64,000 nucleotides of DNA from Alistipes sp. (GTDB lineage Bacteria > Bacteroidota > Bacteroidia > Bacteroidales > Rikenellaceae): positions 1-64,000 of the forward strand of contig JAFQCA010000025.1 in NCBI GenBank assembly GCA_017399485.1, in the 5' to 3' direction. The notes below the pieces were generated by a model. That model made no database searches. It saw only the letters and a program-made list of their open reading frames with translations, and was not told the origin of the DNA. Position 1 is the first letter of the stretch; each line of letters opens with the position of its first letter. This document shows, in pieces, positions 48,929 to 58,085 of this stretch. A program made the translations under genes and the position numbers.

Positions 48929-49024
48929 AAGGGGTATCTCTATTGATTACGCTTATCCCGGTCTCGGCATTACCCGTATCCGGTACAATGGGTATAATCT
49001 CAGCCTGATAGTAAGGCACCCCTT
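48929..49024 (-). promoter_or_regulatory. TPP (THI-box) riboswitch
   Basis: The minus strand reads AAGGGGTGCC ... GGCTGAGATTATACCC ... ACCGGATACGGGTAATGCCG ... ATACCCCTT. P1 is AAGGGGT (49024-49018) with ACCCCTT (48935-48929). The CUGAGA and GGGUAAUGCC blocks are the THI-element signature. Only 37 AT-rich bases separate P1 from the receptor ATG and no strong terminator is seen, so control at translation initiation is more likely than termination. Confidence 0.95.
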
Positions 49025-49037
49025 ATGATTGTCGTCG

Positions 49038-49045
49038 CAAAGATA
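49038..49045 (-). promoter_or_regulatory. -7 box TATCTTTG of the thiamine-uptake operon
   Basis: Minus-strand TATCTTTG, ending 13 bases before the first base of riboswitch P1. It sets the transcript to begin just ahead of the aptamer. Confidence 0.65.
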
Positions 49046-49108
49046 AGGAAAAAATTCCACACCGTACACGTCGTTGCAGAAATTTTTCCCTTGTGATTAA
49101 ACCAATAA

Positions 49109-49138
49109 GGCTGCTAACTTCTGGGTTAGACAGCCTTA
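49109..49138 (-). terminator. Hairpin after anmK, possible terminator
   Basis: TAAGGCTG / CAGCCTTA enclosing CTAAC / GTTAG. The T-tract on the minus strand is weak (TTATTGGTTT), so the role is uncertain. Confidence 0.4.
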
Positions 49139-49169
49139 GTGATTGTATTACTATTGGATATGATAGTCG

Positions 49170-50327
49170 TTATTTTATAAACTCTTTGTTTGGCGCGGGG
49201 GTGATATTACCGAGGATAACGTGCCGCGAAGCACCTGTAGCCGAACATACGTTTGATGGGTATCCGTGTAGGGTTTCGTTTCCCATAATGGCAAAAGCAA
49301 TGGCCTCTTTCGCATCTGACGATAGGCCAATTTGGTCTTGCGTTGTAATCTCCACGTGTGGCAATTCGTCAGCAAGCATACGGCGTAGCGTGACGTTGTG
49401 TGCTCCACCTCCACCCAAAACGGTGCGGTTGATGGGCCACTTGGGAATAATGAAACGACGATAGGCTTCGGCGATGGTGCGGGCGGTAAATGCTGTTGCA
49501 GTAGCCACAAGGTCGGCAGCGGGAAGGTCACTCCATCGCTCCATCAGGGCTACGGTGTACTGTTCGCCAAACATTTCGCGTCCTGTGCTTTTGGGTAGAG
49601 GCATCGAGATGTATGGGTGCGACATAAGTTCTTGTAACATCTGCTCATTTACTGTACCACTTGCTGCAACGCAACCACCTTCGTCGTATGGACGAGAGTA
49701 GAGTCGCTGCATAAGTTCATCGATAATCATATTACCAGGGCCTGTGTCGAAGGCATATACATCGGCCATATTACCTGTCGAGGGGAGTACCGTTACGTTA
49801 CCTATACCTCCAATATTCTGTAGTGCCACATTCTCATTGGGAGAGGAGTAGAGTACAAACTCGCTATATGGAACAAGAGGGGCTCCCTCGCCACCTGCCG
49901 CGATATCCATTGTGCGGAAGTTTGATACAACCTTTACCCCCGTTTCGTAGGCAATAACAGCGGGCTCTCCAATCTGCAATGTAGAGCGAGCAAATTCGCC
50001 ATCGGGCTTGGGTATGTGCCACACGGTCTGGCCGTGTGAGGCAATGAAATCGACCTTGTCAATAGGGAATCTGGCTTCGCGGCATACACTCTTGGCTGCT
50101 TCAGCAAAAAGGTAGCCAAGTTTGAAATTTAGCGAGCAGAGCAAATCGACTGTACCGGTTGATGTTTTTACGGCACGTCTAATCTCTTGCTTTATCTGCT
50201 CGGGAATCTCGGTGGTGGTGAATCCTATGAGTGAAACCTTTGTCGCCACACCTCGGCCTTCAATATTAACCAGCGCAGCATCTACTCCATCGAGCGATGT
50301 ACCCGACATAATACCTATGGCATACAT
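49170..50327 (-). CDS. anmK: Anhydro-N-acetylmuramic acid kinase, 385 aa
   Basis: Converts 1,6-anhydroMurNAc to MurNAc 6-phosphate in cell-wall recycling. IGIMSGTSLDGVDAALV is the N-terminal ATP-binding motif of the ASKHA fold. FIASHGQTVWHIP contains the conserved His-Gly-Gln, and ALQNIGGIGNVTVLP and AFDTGPGNMIIDELM hold the catalytic Asp region. VLGGGGAHN binds ATP. Length is normal. It stands after a GH92 gene with a 120-base gap and no clear promoter between, so partial read-through from upstream is possible. MurQ is not in the window. Confidence 0.93.
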   Translation of the reverse strand: MYAIGIMSGTSLDGVDAALVNIEGRGVATKVSLIGFTTTEIPEQIKQEIRRAVKTSTGTVDLLCSLNFKLGYLFAEAAKSVCREARFPIDKVDFIASHGQTVWHIPKPDGEFARSTLQIGEPAVIAYETGVKVVSNFRTMDIAAGGEGAPLVPYSEFVLYSSPNENVALQNIGGIGNVTVLPSTGNMADVYAFDTGPGNMIIDELMQRLYSRPYDEGGCVAASGTVNEQMLQELMSHPYISMPLPKSTGREMFGEQYTVALMERWSDLPAADLVATATAFTARTIAEAYRRFIIPKWPINRTVLGGGGAHNVTLRRMLADELPHVEITTQDQIGLSSDAKEAIAFAIMGNETLHGYPSNVCSATGASRHVILGNITPAPNKEFIK

Positions 50328-50447
50328 ATCGTGTTGAGTGTTACGTTTTTTAGTTGTTAATTATTCCTAAATATCCTGCTCTGCTGTGCCTGTCTTACGA
50401 GATTCCTATGTTCGAAAACCCTTGTTGGTCGAGGCGTGATAATCTCT

Positions 50448-52733
50448 TTATTTCTCTTCGTTCGAGAATGAGTATGGACGGTCTGCAGTCGCCGTTCCTC
50501 GCTTATGGTTGGGCTTTGCTGACATCGTTACATCCATCTTGCCTCCTCGCATAATATCGCTATGTGTTATATAGTTGCGAGTGTAATTCTTTTTGTTAAG
50601 TTTCAAGTTGTCGATGTATATGTTATCTGCACTATTTTCGGGCGCATTAATCTCAAATGTTTTACCATTCTCAAGATGTATTGTAGCCTTCTTGAAGAGC
50701 GGTGCGCCCATAACATACTCATCCGATGCAGGACATACGGGGTAGAATCCCAATGCCGAGAAGATATACCAAGCCGAAGTCTGGCCATTATCCTCATCAC
50801 CGCAGTATCCGTCAGGTGTAGGAGTATAGAAACGGTCCATCACTTGACGTGCCCAATATTGGGTTTTCCAGGGCTCTCCTGCATAGTTGTATAGGTAAAT
50901 CATATGTTGTACAGGCTGGTTGCCGTGTGCATAGTTACCCATATTCATTACAGTCATCTCGCGTATTTCGTGGATGGGGAATCCGTAATAACTGTCATCA
51001 AAATGAGGCGGAACGGTAAATACCGAATCAAGCATCTCGACGAATACCTTCTCGCCACCCATAAGGTCGATAAGTCCCTGCGGGTCGTGGAACACCGACC
51101 ACGTATAATGCCAACTGTTACCTTCGGTAAAGGCGTCACCCCACTTTAGCGGAGAGAATGGTGCCATAAACTTACCATCCTTATTACGACCACGCATTAG
51201 GTTTGTCTCCTTGTCAAATACGTTGCGATAATTCATTGCGCGCTTAGCAAAGAGGTCAATCTCCTCCTGCGGACGCTTCAACTCTTTGGCAAGGCGGTAT
51301 ATGCACCAATCGTTGTAGGCATATTCCAACGTACGAGCGGTATTCTCGTTAATCTTCACATCGTATGGTACATAACCGAGAGTGTTGTAATACTCGTGGC
51401 CCAAGCGTCCTGATGAAGATACTTTGGGGTGAACGTTCTTTGTGCCGTGCAAGATACCTTCAAACATAGTCTCTGTATCCTCTACTTTCACACCCTTAAG
51501 GTATGCATCTGCCAATACCGATGCCGAGTTGTTACCAATCATACAGCCTCTGTGGCCAGGACTTGACCACTCGGGGAAGAATCCACTCTCGCGATATACA
51601 TTTACAAAGCCTTCCTGCATCTTCTGATTCTCTGAAGGATACAATATATTAAGCAGCGGGAATAGACTACGGAATGTATCCCAGAAACCTGTTCCTGTAT
51701 AGAAATAACCCTTTTCTACTTTGCCGTTATGGGGACTATAGTGAACAACTTCGCCCTCGGCGTTAATCTCGTGATGTTTTTGGGGGAACAACGTAGCGCG
51801 ATACATACAAGAGTAGAATGTACGATATTGGTCCAAATTACCGCCCTCAATCTCTATGCGACCCAATACGTCGTTCCACGCCTTGCGCCCCTTCTCGGTA
51901 ACCTCTTCCAGAGTGTCATCGCCTAACTCTTTAAGGTTAATAGCAGCCTGCTCGTGACTGATGAATGATGATGCAACTCTCGCATTAACCTGCTCTCCTT
52001 TGCTTGTCGCAAAGCCGATAACGGCACCGACGTGGTTGGCTTGCTGCTCTGTTGCATCCTTCTCAAGTTTACCATTCACAAACGTGCTTACATACTCGAA
52101 AGGCTTGTCAAACTCAACAACAAAATAGTTCTTGAAGTTGCTTGCTACACCTCCCGAATTACGTGTTGTGTAACCAATGATACGGTTGTTGGCTTTGTCG
52201 ATTTTAATGTAAGAGCCTTTGTCGAATGCATCCACTACGATGTAAGAGTCCTTTGATTCGGGGAATGTGAAGCGGAATAGCGCCGCACGTTCTGTGGGCG
52301 AAAATTCCGTTACTACATCATAGTCGGCAAGATAAACCTTGTAGTAATATGCTTTAACGCTCTCGCCTTTGTGTCCGAACCAACTTGCGCGTTTGTCAGC
52401 ATCAAATTCGGGAGCACCAACTACGGGCATAATCGAAAACTGTCCATAATCGTTAATCCAAGGACTCGGCTGGTGGGTTTGCTTGAAACCACAAATCTTC
52501 TTTTCGGTGTATGAATAGGTCCAGCCATTGCCCATTTTGCCGGTTTGTGGAGTCCAAAAGTTCATACCCCACGGACGTGCAATGGCGGGGTAGGTGTTAC
52601 CTGTCGAGAAGTCAAATGTCGATTGTGTTCCTATCAAAGGGTTTACATAATCAACAGGCGAGAAATCACTCTTTTGAGCGACTGCCATCGTTGCGGCCAT
52701 TGCCGCAAGAAGTGTGAGCAGATGTTTTTTCAT
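50448..52733 (-). CDS. Alpha-mannosidase, GH92 family, 761 aa
   Basis: Exported calcium-dependent inverting alpha-mannosidase. Signal peptide ends ATMAVAQ. The N-terminal domain is VDYVNPLIGTQSTFDFSTGNTYPAIARPWGMNFWTPQTG, a GH92 hallmark. GFKQTHQPSPWINDYGQF follows. The catalytic helical barrel shows TGFWDTFRSLFPLL, GYCGDEDNGQTSAWYIFSALGFYPVCPASDEY and the acidic GDEDNG loop. Gut Bacteroidales use GH92 enzymes on host N-glycans or yeast mannan. It begins 26 bases after the M23 peptidase gene; whether it belongs to the lptB operon transcript is unclear. Confidence 0.93.
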   Translation of the reverse strand: MKKHLLTLLAAMAATMAVAQKSDFSPVDYVNPLIGTQSTFDFSTGNTYPAIARPWGMNFWTPQTGKMGNGWTYSYTEKKICGFKQTHQPSPWINDYGQFSIMPVVGAPEFDADKRASWFGHKGESVKAYYYKVYLADYDVVTEFSPTERAALFRFTFPESKDSYIVVDAFDKGSYIKIDKANNRIIGYTTRNSGGVASNFKNYFVVEFDKPFEYVSTFVNGKLEKDATEQQANHVGAVIGFATSKGEQVNARVASSFISHEQAAINLKELGDDTLEEVTEKGRKAWNDVLGRIEIEGGNLDQYRTFYSCMYRATLFPQKHHEINAEGEVVHYSPHNGKVEKGYFYTGTGFWDTFRSLFPLLNILYPSENQKMQEGFVNVYRESGFFPEWSSPGHRGCMIGNNSASVLADAYLKGVKVEDTETMFEGILHGTKNVHPKVSSSGRLGHEYYNTLGYVPYDVKINENTARTLEYAYNDWCIYRLAKELKRPQEEIDLFAKRAMNYRNVFDKETNLMRGRNKDGKFMAPFSPLKWGDAFTEGNSWHYTWSVFHDPQGLIDLMGGEKVFVEMLDSVFTVPPHFDDSYYGFPIHEIREMTVMNMGNYAHGNQPVQHMIYLYNYAGEPWKTQYWARQVMDRFYTPTPDGYCGDEDNGQTSAWYIFSALGFYPVCPASDEYVMGAPLFKKATIHLENGKTFEINAPENSADNIYIDNLKLNKKNYTRNYITHSDIMRGGKMDVTMSAKPNHKRGTATADRPYSFSNEEK

Positions 52734-52759
52734 TATAGTTTAGTGTTTTTGTTGTTCTA

Positions 52760-54508
52760 TTATCGTATAAATGTACCTTCCCATTTGGTTCGGTTACCAC
52801 AACCGTCGCGCAGTGTGACCTTCACGTCGTGGCTTTTACCACCCTTGATGCCCTCTTCTCGAAGATTTACGGTAATACGTCCTCCCGATGATTCAACGGG
52901 CACCCATTCGCCGTCAATAGTAACGGCATAGGATGATACTCCCGAAAAATTATCAGATAGTCGGAATGACAAGTAATCGCGCTTGCTAAAGTCGGCACCA
53001 TTGTCAAACGTGGGACGTATTGTCGGAGGTGTAGTATCTGTTGCGAGGCAATATGTGCCGAATGATGTTGTGCGGGCCGTAAGACGGTTGTGACGATATG
53101 TACCACCATCACAATAAATACGTCCGTTACTGCCGACAGAAGCCATTACAACATAAGGTTGCAACTCTTTCTCTACGGGTGTCGAGAATATCAGCCCAAT
53201 GCTTGATTGTAGAGGTGTTTGATTGGTGTGTATTGTGTATGCTGCCGATAGGATACGCACCGTTGTGTCGGGATGAAATGGTGTAACCTCCGAGCGTTGC
53301 ATATTAAGCGCGATAGATTCATATAAAGAGCCTTTCGGAATAACTACACTGAAAGTGTCATCAACCTTTGCAGCAAAGTCGTGGTTGTGCTGAACGATAT
53401 GTGCTCCTTCGGGTAGAGAACCCCTGAAACACTCGTCGTCGCTCTTGCCCACAATCTCAAACGACAGGGTAGATGTGTTGCCGCAATCGTCGGTGGCGAT
53501 AAATGTTATGTTTCGCTTTTGGTCGGCCTTACACGTTATGACACCTCTGTTGCGAACTGTCGGGTAGAAGTAGTCGGTGCCACCCTCCATCGATGCAATG
53601 AGCATAACCTCGTTGCGCGAGTTACGTTGTATGGGGTAGTACGATACGGCGTTGCAATAGCGTGATAACGAGAATGGGAAACCGTCGTTGCGATATTCGA
53701 AATATGTCTCATCGTCAACTTTTGCCTTGATGTTATATACACCATAGGTATTTGCACAGTCATTTTTGCGGTCCGATGCCTCCAATATAAAATAACCTTT
53801 ACGTCCTACTTTTATAGGGCTTTTTTGCGCAGTGCGATAGGTGCTGTCGTCGGCTTTATTTACCGTGTATGTTGCAAGTTTGCTATGGCAAGGTACGCCG
53901 CTGATGGTGTCAATCTCGACATAGTGAACTTTCATCATATATGGTGAAATATCATCTTTAGGCTTGATTATACCATTGGCGATAATGTTGAGCGTCTTTT
54001 GAGATGCAGTCTCGCGTAACTCAAAATGCAAGTGAGGACCTTGTGATGAGCCTGTATTTCCCGATTTTGCAATCTCTTCGCCTTTCTTTACGATGAATTG
54101 GTCGGGCTTGCACTCTATATCCACTCGGCTGCTCTTGCGACGATGACGTTCTGCAAAGACAAACTCCTCGATATCCTTGCGAAAACGTGAAAGGTGACCA
54201 TAAACCGAAGTAGTGCCATTGGGGTGGTTTACATAAAGGGCTAATCCATAACCCGACGGAGAGCGTAACACTCGACTGACATAGCCGTCGGCAACAGCCA
54301 CCACCGATTTGCCTGTGACACCATCTGTTTTGAAATCTATACCCGAATGAAAGTGGTTTGGTCGCATCTCGGCAAAGTTCGCCGAATAGTAACCCGCCAC
54401 GTCACGCAGAGGGTATGTATAGTAATCGGCAGATAACTTTTGAGCCTTAACCTCGATGGCTGCCGATAGCGCGAAGATGGCTAATAATATATGTGTTAAT
54501 CGTCGCAT
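52760..54508 (-). CDS. M23 family metallopeptidase, 582 aa
   Basis: Periplasmic LytM-type endopeptidase predicted to cut peptidoglycan cross-links. Signal peptide to about residue 22. The LytM domain is N-terminal: HFHSGIDFKTDGVTGKSVVAVADGYVSRV, with the Zn ligands His and Asp of HxxxxD. TSVYGHLSRF and QGPHLHFELRE supply the remaining His. Residues about 190-582 are a long beta-rich region (several Ig-like stretches, LSFRLSDNFSGVSSYAVTIDGEW near the end) that probably handles localisation. Its start overlaps recX by 13 bases. The usual activator partners are not seen here. Confidence 0.9.
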   Translation of the reverse strand: MRRLTHILLAIFALSAAIEVKAQKLSADYYTYPLRDVAGYYSANFAEMRPNHFHSGIDFKTDGVTGKSVVAVADGYVSRVLRSPSGYGLALYVNHPNGTTSVYGHLSRFRKDIEEFVFAERHRRKSSRVDIECKPDQFIVKKGEEIAKSGNTGSSQGPHLHFELRETASQKTLNIIANGIIKPKDDISPYMMKVHYVEIDTISGVPCHSKLATYTVNKADDSTYRTAQKSPIKVGRKGYFILEASDRKNDCANTYGVYNIKAKVDDETYFEYRNDGFPFSLSRYCNAVSYYPIQRNSRNEVMLIASMEGGTDYFYPTVRNRGVITCKADQKRNITFIATDDCGNTSTLSFEIVGKSDDECFRGSLPEGAHIVQHNHDFAAKVDDTFSVVIPKGSLYESIALNMQRSEVTPFHPDTTVRILSAAYTIHTNQTPLQSSIGLIFSTPVEKELQPYVVMASVGSNGRIYCDGGTYRHNRLTARTTSFGTYCLATDTTPPTIRPTFDNGADFSKRDYLSFRLSDNFSGVSSYAVTIDGEWVPVESSGGRITVNLREEGIKGGKSHDVKVTLRDGCGNRTKWEGTFIR

Positions 54509-55011
54509 TCTGTAATGTTATTCTCCTTGATTATTTCATTTACGCAATCTATCACTTCATCCATCTCAAAGCCGAGCGATAGAGCGTAACGTATTAATTT
54601 CGTTTTAAGTTGATACGGTGTATCGTATTTTATATGTTTTATTTTTGTTTGCAGTCTCTCTTGTAGTCGTTTTTTGTTGTCTGTCGGGCTGAGTGCCGCA
54701 AGAGCCTCCGCAATAATATCGCTGGCGATACCCTTGCGCTTTAGGGCCGATTGTATCTTGTAGCGCCCCCAAGCACTTAAATTACACTTCTCTCTGACAA
54801 ACGCCTCTGCATAGCGCCTATCGTCTATAAAACGTTCGCTCTGCAGCCTCTGCAATACTCTGTATTGCTCCTCTTTGGCGACTCCCCAATTCTGCATCAA
54901 TCGTAATGCATCTCCCGACGAGCGTTCTGCTCGTGCGCAGAGGCGCATAAGTGATGCAAGTGCTTCATCGGCTGTCTTCGCACGTTTTATTTTGGGCGTC
55001 TTCTGCAACAT
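54496..55011 (-). CDS. recX: Regulatory protein RecX, 171 aa
   Basis: Small helical modulator of RecA filaments. The protein consists of three-helix repeats; SSGDALRLMQNWGVAKEEQYRVLQRLQSERFIDDRRYAEAFVREKCNLSAWGRYKIQSALKRKGIASDIIAEAL is the conserved RecX core with the typical F.DD.RYA motif (FIDDRRYAEAFV). It overlaps prmC by 25 bases and the M23 gene by 13, showing tight operon packing. recA is not adjacent. Confidence 0.92.
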   Translation of the reverse strand: MLQKTPKIKRAKTADEALASLMRLCARAERSSGDALRLMQNWGVAKEEQYRVLQRLQSERFIDDRRYAEAFVREKCNLSAWGRYKIQSALKRKGIASDIIAEALAALSPTDNKKRLQERLQTKIKHIKYDTPYQLKTKLIRYALSLGFEMDEVIDCVNEIIKENNITECDD

Positions 55012-55844
55012 ATCATTCTATCTCTGCCAAAGAAATCTTTGCGTATCTCTATTTCGCTATACTCTTCATCTTGTAGCATTTGAGCACACTCCTCAGCGAG
55101 TGGAGAGTGTATCTCAAACATCAAGTATCCGTTGTCGCTTAATATCTCTTTTGCGGCTTGCGCTATCTTGCGATAAAACAATAGCGGGTCGCTGTCATCG
55201 ACAAATAATGCAATGTGCGGCTCGTGGTGTGTGACGTTAATATGCATCCCTTCACGCTCCGATAATGGTATGTAGGGAGGATTGGATACGATAATATCAA
55301 ACCTATTGCCTCGTAAAGCCTGCAATCCACCTAAGGCGTCATCGTTTATTATGGTTATATCTGCATCCAGCCGTGCAGCATTCTCTTGTGCCAAAGCAAT
55401 GGCATCATCCGATATGTCCGTAGCCGTTATAATGGCATTTGGAAGCAACTTTGCAAGAGATATTGCAATGCATCCGCTACCTGTGCAGATGTCGGCTAAG
55501 TGTGGCGAAGTCATATCTTTTGCGCACTCTGTCGCCCACATTACCAACTCTTCGGTCTCTGGTCGAGGAATCAACGCCCCCTCGCGAACCGAGAATTTGT
55601 TGCCGCAAAACTCACACTCTCCCGTAATATATTGTACAGGCCTGCCCGTTGCTAACTCGTTGCCTATAAGTTCGAGGTCGTCAATCTCAATAACCTCATC
55701 GGGCTCAATGATAAACCTCATCTCCGAAGAGCCGCTCTTGTGTGCTGCCACAATTCGTGCAATACGTCGCGCCTCCTCTGCGGGATATAAATCCCCCATA
55801 CATTGGCATAGGTAGTTGATTATGTCAGCGCGCGAGCCTCGCAT
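54987..55844 (-). CDS. prmC: Release factor glutamine methyltransferase PrmC, 285 aa
   Basis: N5-methylates the Gln of the GGQ motif in release factors RF1/RF2. Start at 55844 (MRGSRADIINYL) lies two bases after the aroC stop and gives the normal length; an upstream in-frame ATG would extend into aroC with a Cys-rich nonsense tail. LIPRPETEELVMWATE is the N-terminal substrate helix, LADICTGSGCIAISLAKLLPNA is the SAM-binding motif, and the catalytic NPPY is in DIIVSNPPYIPLSE. Confidence 0.93.
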   Translation of the reverse strand: MRGSRADIINYLCQCMGDLYPAEEARRIARIVAAHKSGSSEMRFIIEPDEVIEIDDLELIGNELATGRPVQYITGECEFCGNKFSVREGALIPRPETEELVMWATECAKDMTSPHLADICTGSGCIAISLAKLLPNAIITATDISDDAIALAQENAARLDADITIINDDALGGLQALRGNRFDIIVSNPPYIPLSEREGMHINVTHHEPHIALFVDDSDPLLFYRKIAQAAKEILSDNGYLMFEIHSPLAEECAQMLQDEEYSEIEIRKDFFGRDRMICCRRRPK

Positions 55845-55846
55845 CT

Positions 55847-56827
55847 TTATGCTCGCAATTTTAAGTCGGCCAAGGCGATAGCAATGGCAGATTCTACAAC
55901 CACTGCCGCTCGCAGTGCTATACATACATCGTGACGACCTTTGATAATCAGAGGTTCAACCTTTCCGCTTTCGAAGTTGTATGTGTTTTGCTCGCGTGCT
56001 ATCGATGCGGTGGGCTTGATGGCTGCTCTTACCACAATCTCGTTGCCGTTGGTAATGCCTCCAACTATACCGCCTGCACTATTTGTTGCTGTCGTTCCTC
56101 GCTTGTCGATAATTGCATCGTTATGCTCCGAGCCTTTCATTCGTGCTGCAGCGAATCCTTTGCCGAACTCCACCCCCTTGACTGCGGGAATGGAGAATAG
56201 CAGATGAGCAATAAGGCTCTCTGCCGAGTCAAAGAAAGGCTCTCCAAGACCTGCCCCAATACCGTTTATGCGGCACTCTATAATGCCGCCGACAGAGTCT
56301 TGTGCGGCGTGTGCAGACTCCAATATATCGGCAAATTTTGCTTTATCTTGCTCTCCGCCAATCTCGACTATTTCGGTGGCAAACTTCGCATCTTGTCCCA
56401 ATATCTTTTTTGCAACAACACCCGCCGCAACAATACCCAATGTTATACGACCAGAGAAGTGGCCACCACCACGAGGGTCATTGTATCCGTTCCATTTCTG
56501 TTGCGCTACCAAATCGGCGTGTGAAGGGCGAGGGTGGGTTATCAAATTTTTGTAATCCCCCGATTGTGTGTTTTCATTAAGGAATTCGATTGTTAAAGGT
56601 GTACCTGTCGTAAAGCCATTATACACACCAGAGACTATATGTGGCATATCACTCTCCTTACGGGGTGTAGTACCTAAAGCACCTGCTCGGCGACGCTCTA
56701 AATCTTTAGAAAAATCCTCCTCGCACAATGCTATGCCCGACGGCACTCCGTCGATGCTTATACCTACCTGTTGCCCGTGAGATTCTCCCCAGATGCTTAT
56801 TCTGAATATTTGTCCCCAAGAGTTCAT
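55847..56827 (-). CDS. aroC: Chorismate synthase, 326 aa
   Basis: Last step of the shikimate pathway, converting EPSP to chorismate with reduced FMN. ISIWGESHGQQVGISIDGVPSG is the first signature, with the catalytic His. RPSHADLVAQQKWNGYNDPRGGGHFSGRITLGIVAAG follows, and NSAGGIVGGITNGNEIVVRAAIKPTASIAREQNT is the third. At 326 aa it is about 30 residues shorter than many homologues, but all signatures and the C-terminus are present. The aroA stop lies one base upstream of its ATG. Confidence 0.95.
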   Translation of the reverse strand: MNSWGQIFRISIWGESHGQQVGISIDGVPSGIALCEEDFSKDLERRRAGALGTTPRKESDMPHIVSGVYNGFTTGTPLTIEFLNENTQSGDYKNLITHPRPSHADLVAQQKWNGYNDPRGGGHFSGRITLGIVAAGVVAKKILGQDAKFATEIVEIGGEQDKAKFADILESAHAAQDSVGGIIECRINGIGAGLGEPFFDSAESLIAHLLFSIPAVKGVEFGKGFAAARMKGSEHNDAIIDKRGTTATNSAGGIVGGITNGNEIVVRAAIKPTASIAREQNTYNFESGKVEPLIIKGRHDVCIALRAAVVVESAIAIALADLKLRA

Positions 56828-56828
56828 A

Positions 56829-58082
56829 TTATCGCATTGTTATAGATTCTAAATCTTCAAAAAAATCGGGATAACTCTTCTCGACACACTCGGCTGCCGT
56901 AATTGTAATATCGCCCTTGCAACGCAGAGCCGATGCAGCCAATGACATCGCTATACGGTGGTCGTTATGGCTAAATACTTCTGATGGGCAAATTTCGCCA
57001 CCACGAATCTTCATCACATTATCCTCCGAAATATCAATCTCGATACCCAATTTCTCATACTCTCGGCAAAGCGTCTCTGCGCGGTCACTCTCTTTGTGGC
57101 GCAGGCGAGATGTGCCTATGATTCGGCTCTCACCCTCAGCAGCAGCGGCCAATGCTACCAATGCGGGAAAGAGGTCAGGAGAGTTTGTCGCATCAAATTC
57201 AAAAGCACGTAGTTCACGCTTTGAGACAGTTACGGTATCGTGCTCAATTATGATACCCGCACCTGCTCGCTCCAGAGCGTGACATATGGCAGTGTCGGCC
57301 TGACGCGAAAGAGTGGATAGATTCTTGATGGTAACCTCTCCGGCAATGGCGCCCGCAACAAGCATTGTAGATGCTCCACTCCAATCTCCCTCGATGGCTA
57401 TGTCGGTAGCCTGATATTTTTGACCACCCTCGATAAAGAATTCAGAGTAGTCGCCTTTGTTGTGCATAATTTCGACTCCAAATCGTTGAGCAGTATCTAT
57501 CGTCATATCAATATAAGGTGTAGATACAGCATCCTCAACAAGTAGAGTAGTATCCTCTTCGGCCATAGGTAGCGCCAGAAGCAATCCTGTGATGAATTGC
57601 GATGATATGCTGCCATCAACCTTTACAATTCCGCCGTGAATGGGACCTTGTACCTCGATTGGTAAGAATCCTCCTCCATCACGGACCGAAACGCCCAATG
57701 CCCTTAAAGGCTCAATCATCATCTCCATAGGGCGGTAGAGCAGAGTTCCCTCACCCTGAATATTGATGGGCGATTTACATAGTGATGCTATCGGAGTGAA
57801 AAGACGAGTCGCCAAGCCTGATTCTCCGACATACAGAGTGTTGGATGTGGGATTTAATCCACCCTCGATAGCGATGGTGCGCTCGTCAATAAATGTTACT
57901 TTTGCACCCAATGCCTCGATGCACTTCAAGGCCGAGCGCGTATCTTTACAAAATTCGATGTTACGCAGTACGGTGCGTCCCTCGGCTAAAAGGGATAATG
58001 CTATTGCACGTTGTGCATAACTTTTGGAACTCGGTGGAGTAATTGTGCCTTTGACACTCCCCAAGGAGACGGTTTTATCCAT
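56829..58082 (-). CDS. aroA: 3-phosphoshikimate 1-carboxyvinyltransferase (EPSP synthase), 417 aa
   Basis: Transfers enolpyruvyl from PEP to shikimate 3-phosphate. ITPPSSKSYAQRAIALSLLAEG carries the PEP/S3P-binding Lys and Ser. GESGLATRLFTPIASL has Thr-Arg in place of the usual GNAGTAMR, somewhat diverged. GSISSQFITGLLLALP and ATNSPDLFPALVALAAAAEGESRIIGTSRLRHKESDRAETL contain the catalytic Asp and Arg. DHRIAMSLAASAL is the C-terminal signature. The divergent substrate loop could affect inhibitor sensitivity but not the assignment. Confidence 0.93.
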   Translation of the reverse strand: MDKTVSLGSVKGTITPPSSKSYAQRAIALSLLAEGRTVLRNIEFCKDTRSALKCIEALGAKVTFIDERTIAIEGGLNPTSNTLYVGESGLATRLFTPIASLCKSPINIQGEGTLLYRPMEMMIEPLRALGVSVRDGGGFLPIEVQGPIHGGIVKVDGSISSQFITGLLLALPMAEEDTTLLVEDAVSTPYIDMTIDTAQRFGVEIMHNKGDYSEFFIEGGQKYQATDIAIEGDWSGASTMLVAGAIAGEVTIKNLSTLSRQADTAICHALERAGAGIIIEHDTVTVSKRELRAFEFDATNSPDLFPALVALAAAAEGESRIIGTSRLRHKESDRAETLCREYEKLGIEIDISEDNVMKIRGGEICPSEVFSHNDHRIAMSLAASALRCKGDITITAAECVEKSYPDFFEDLESITMR

Positions 58083-58085
58083 ATA

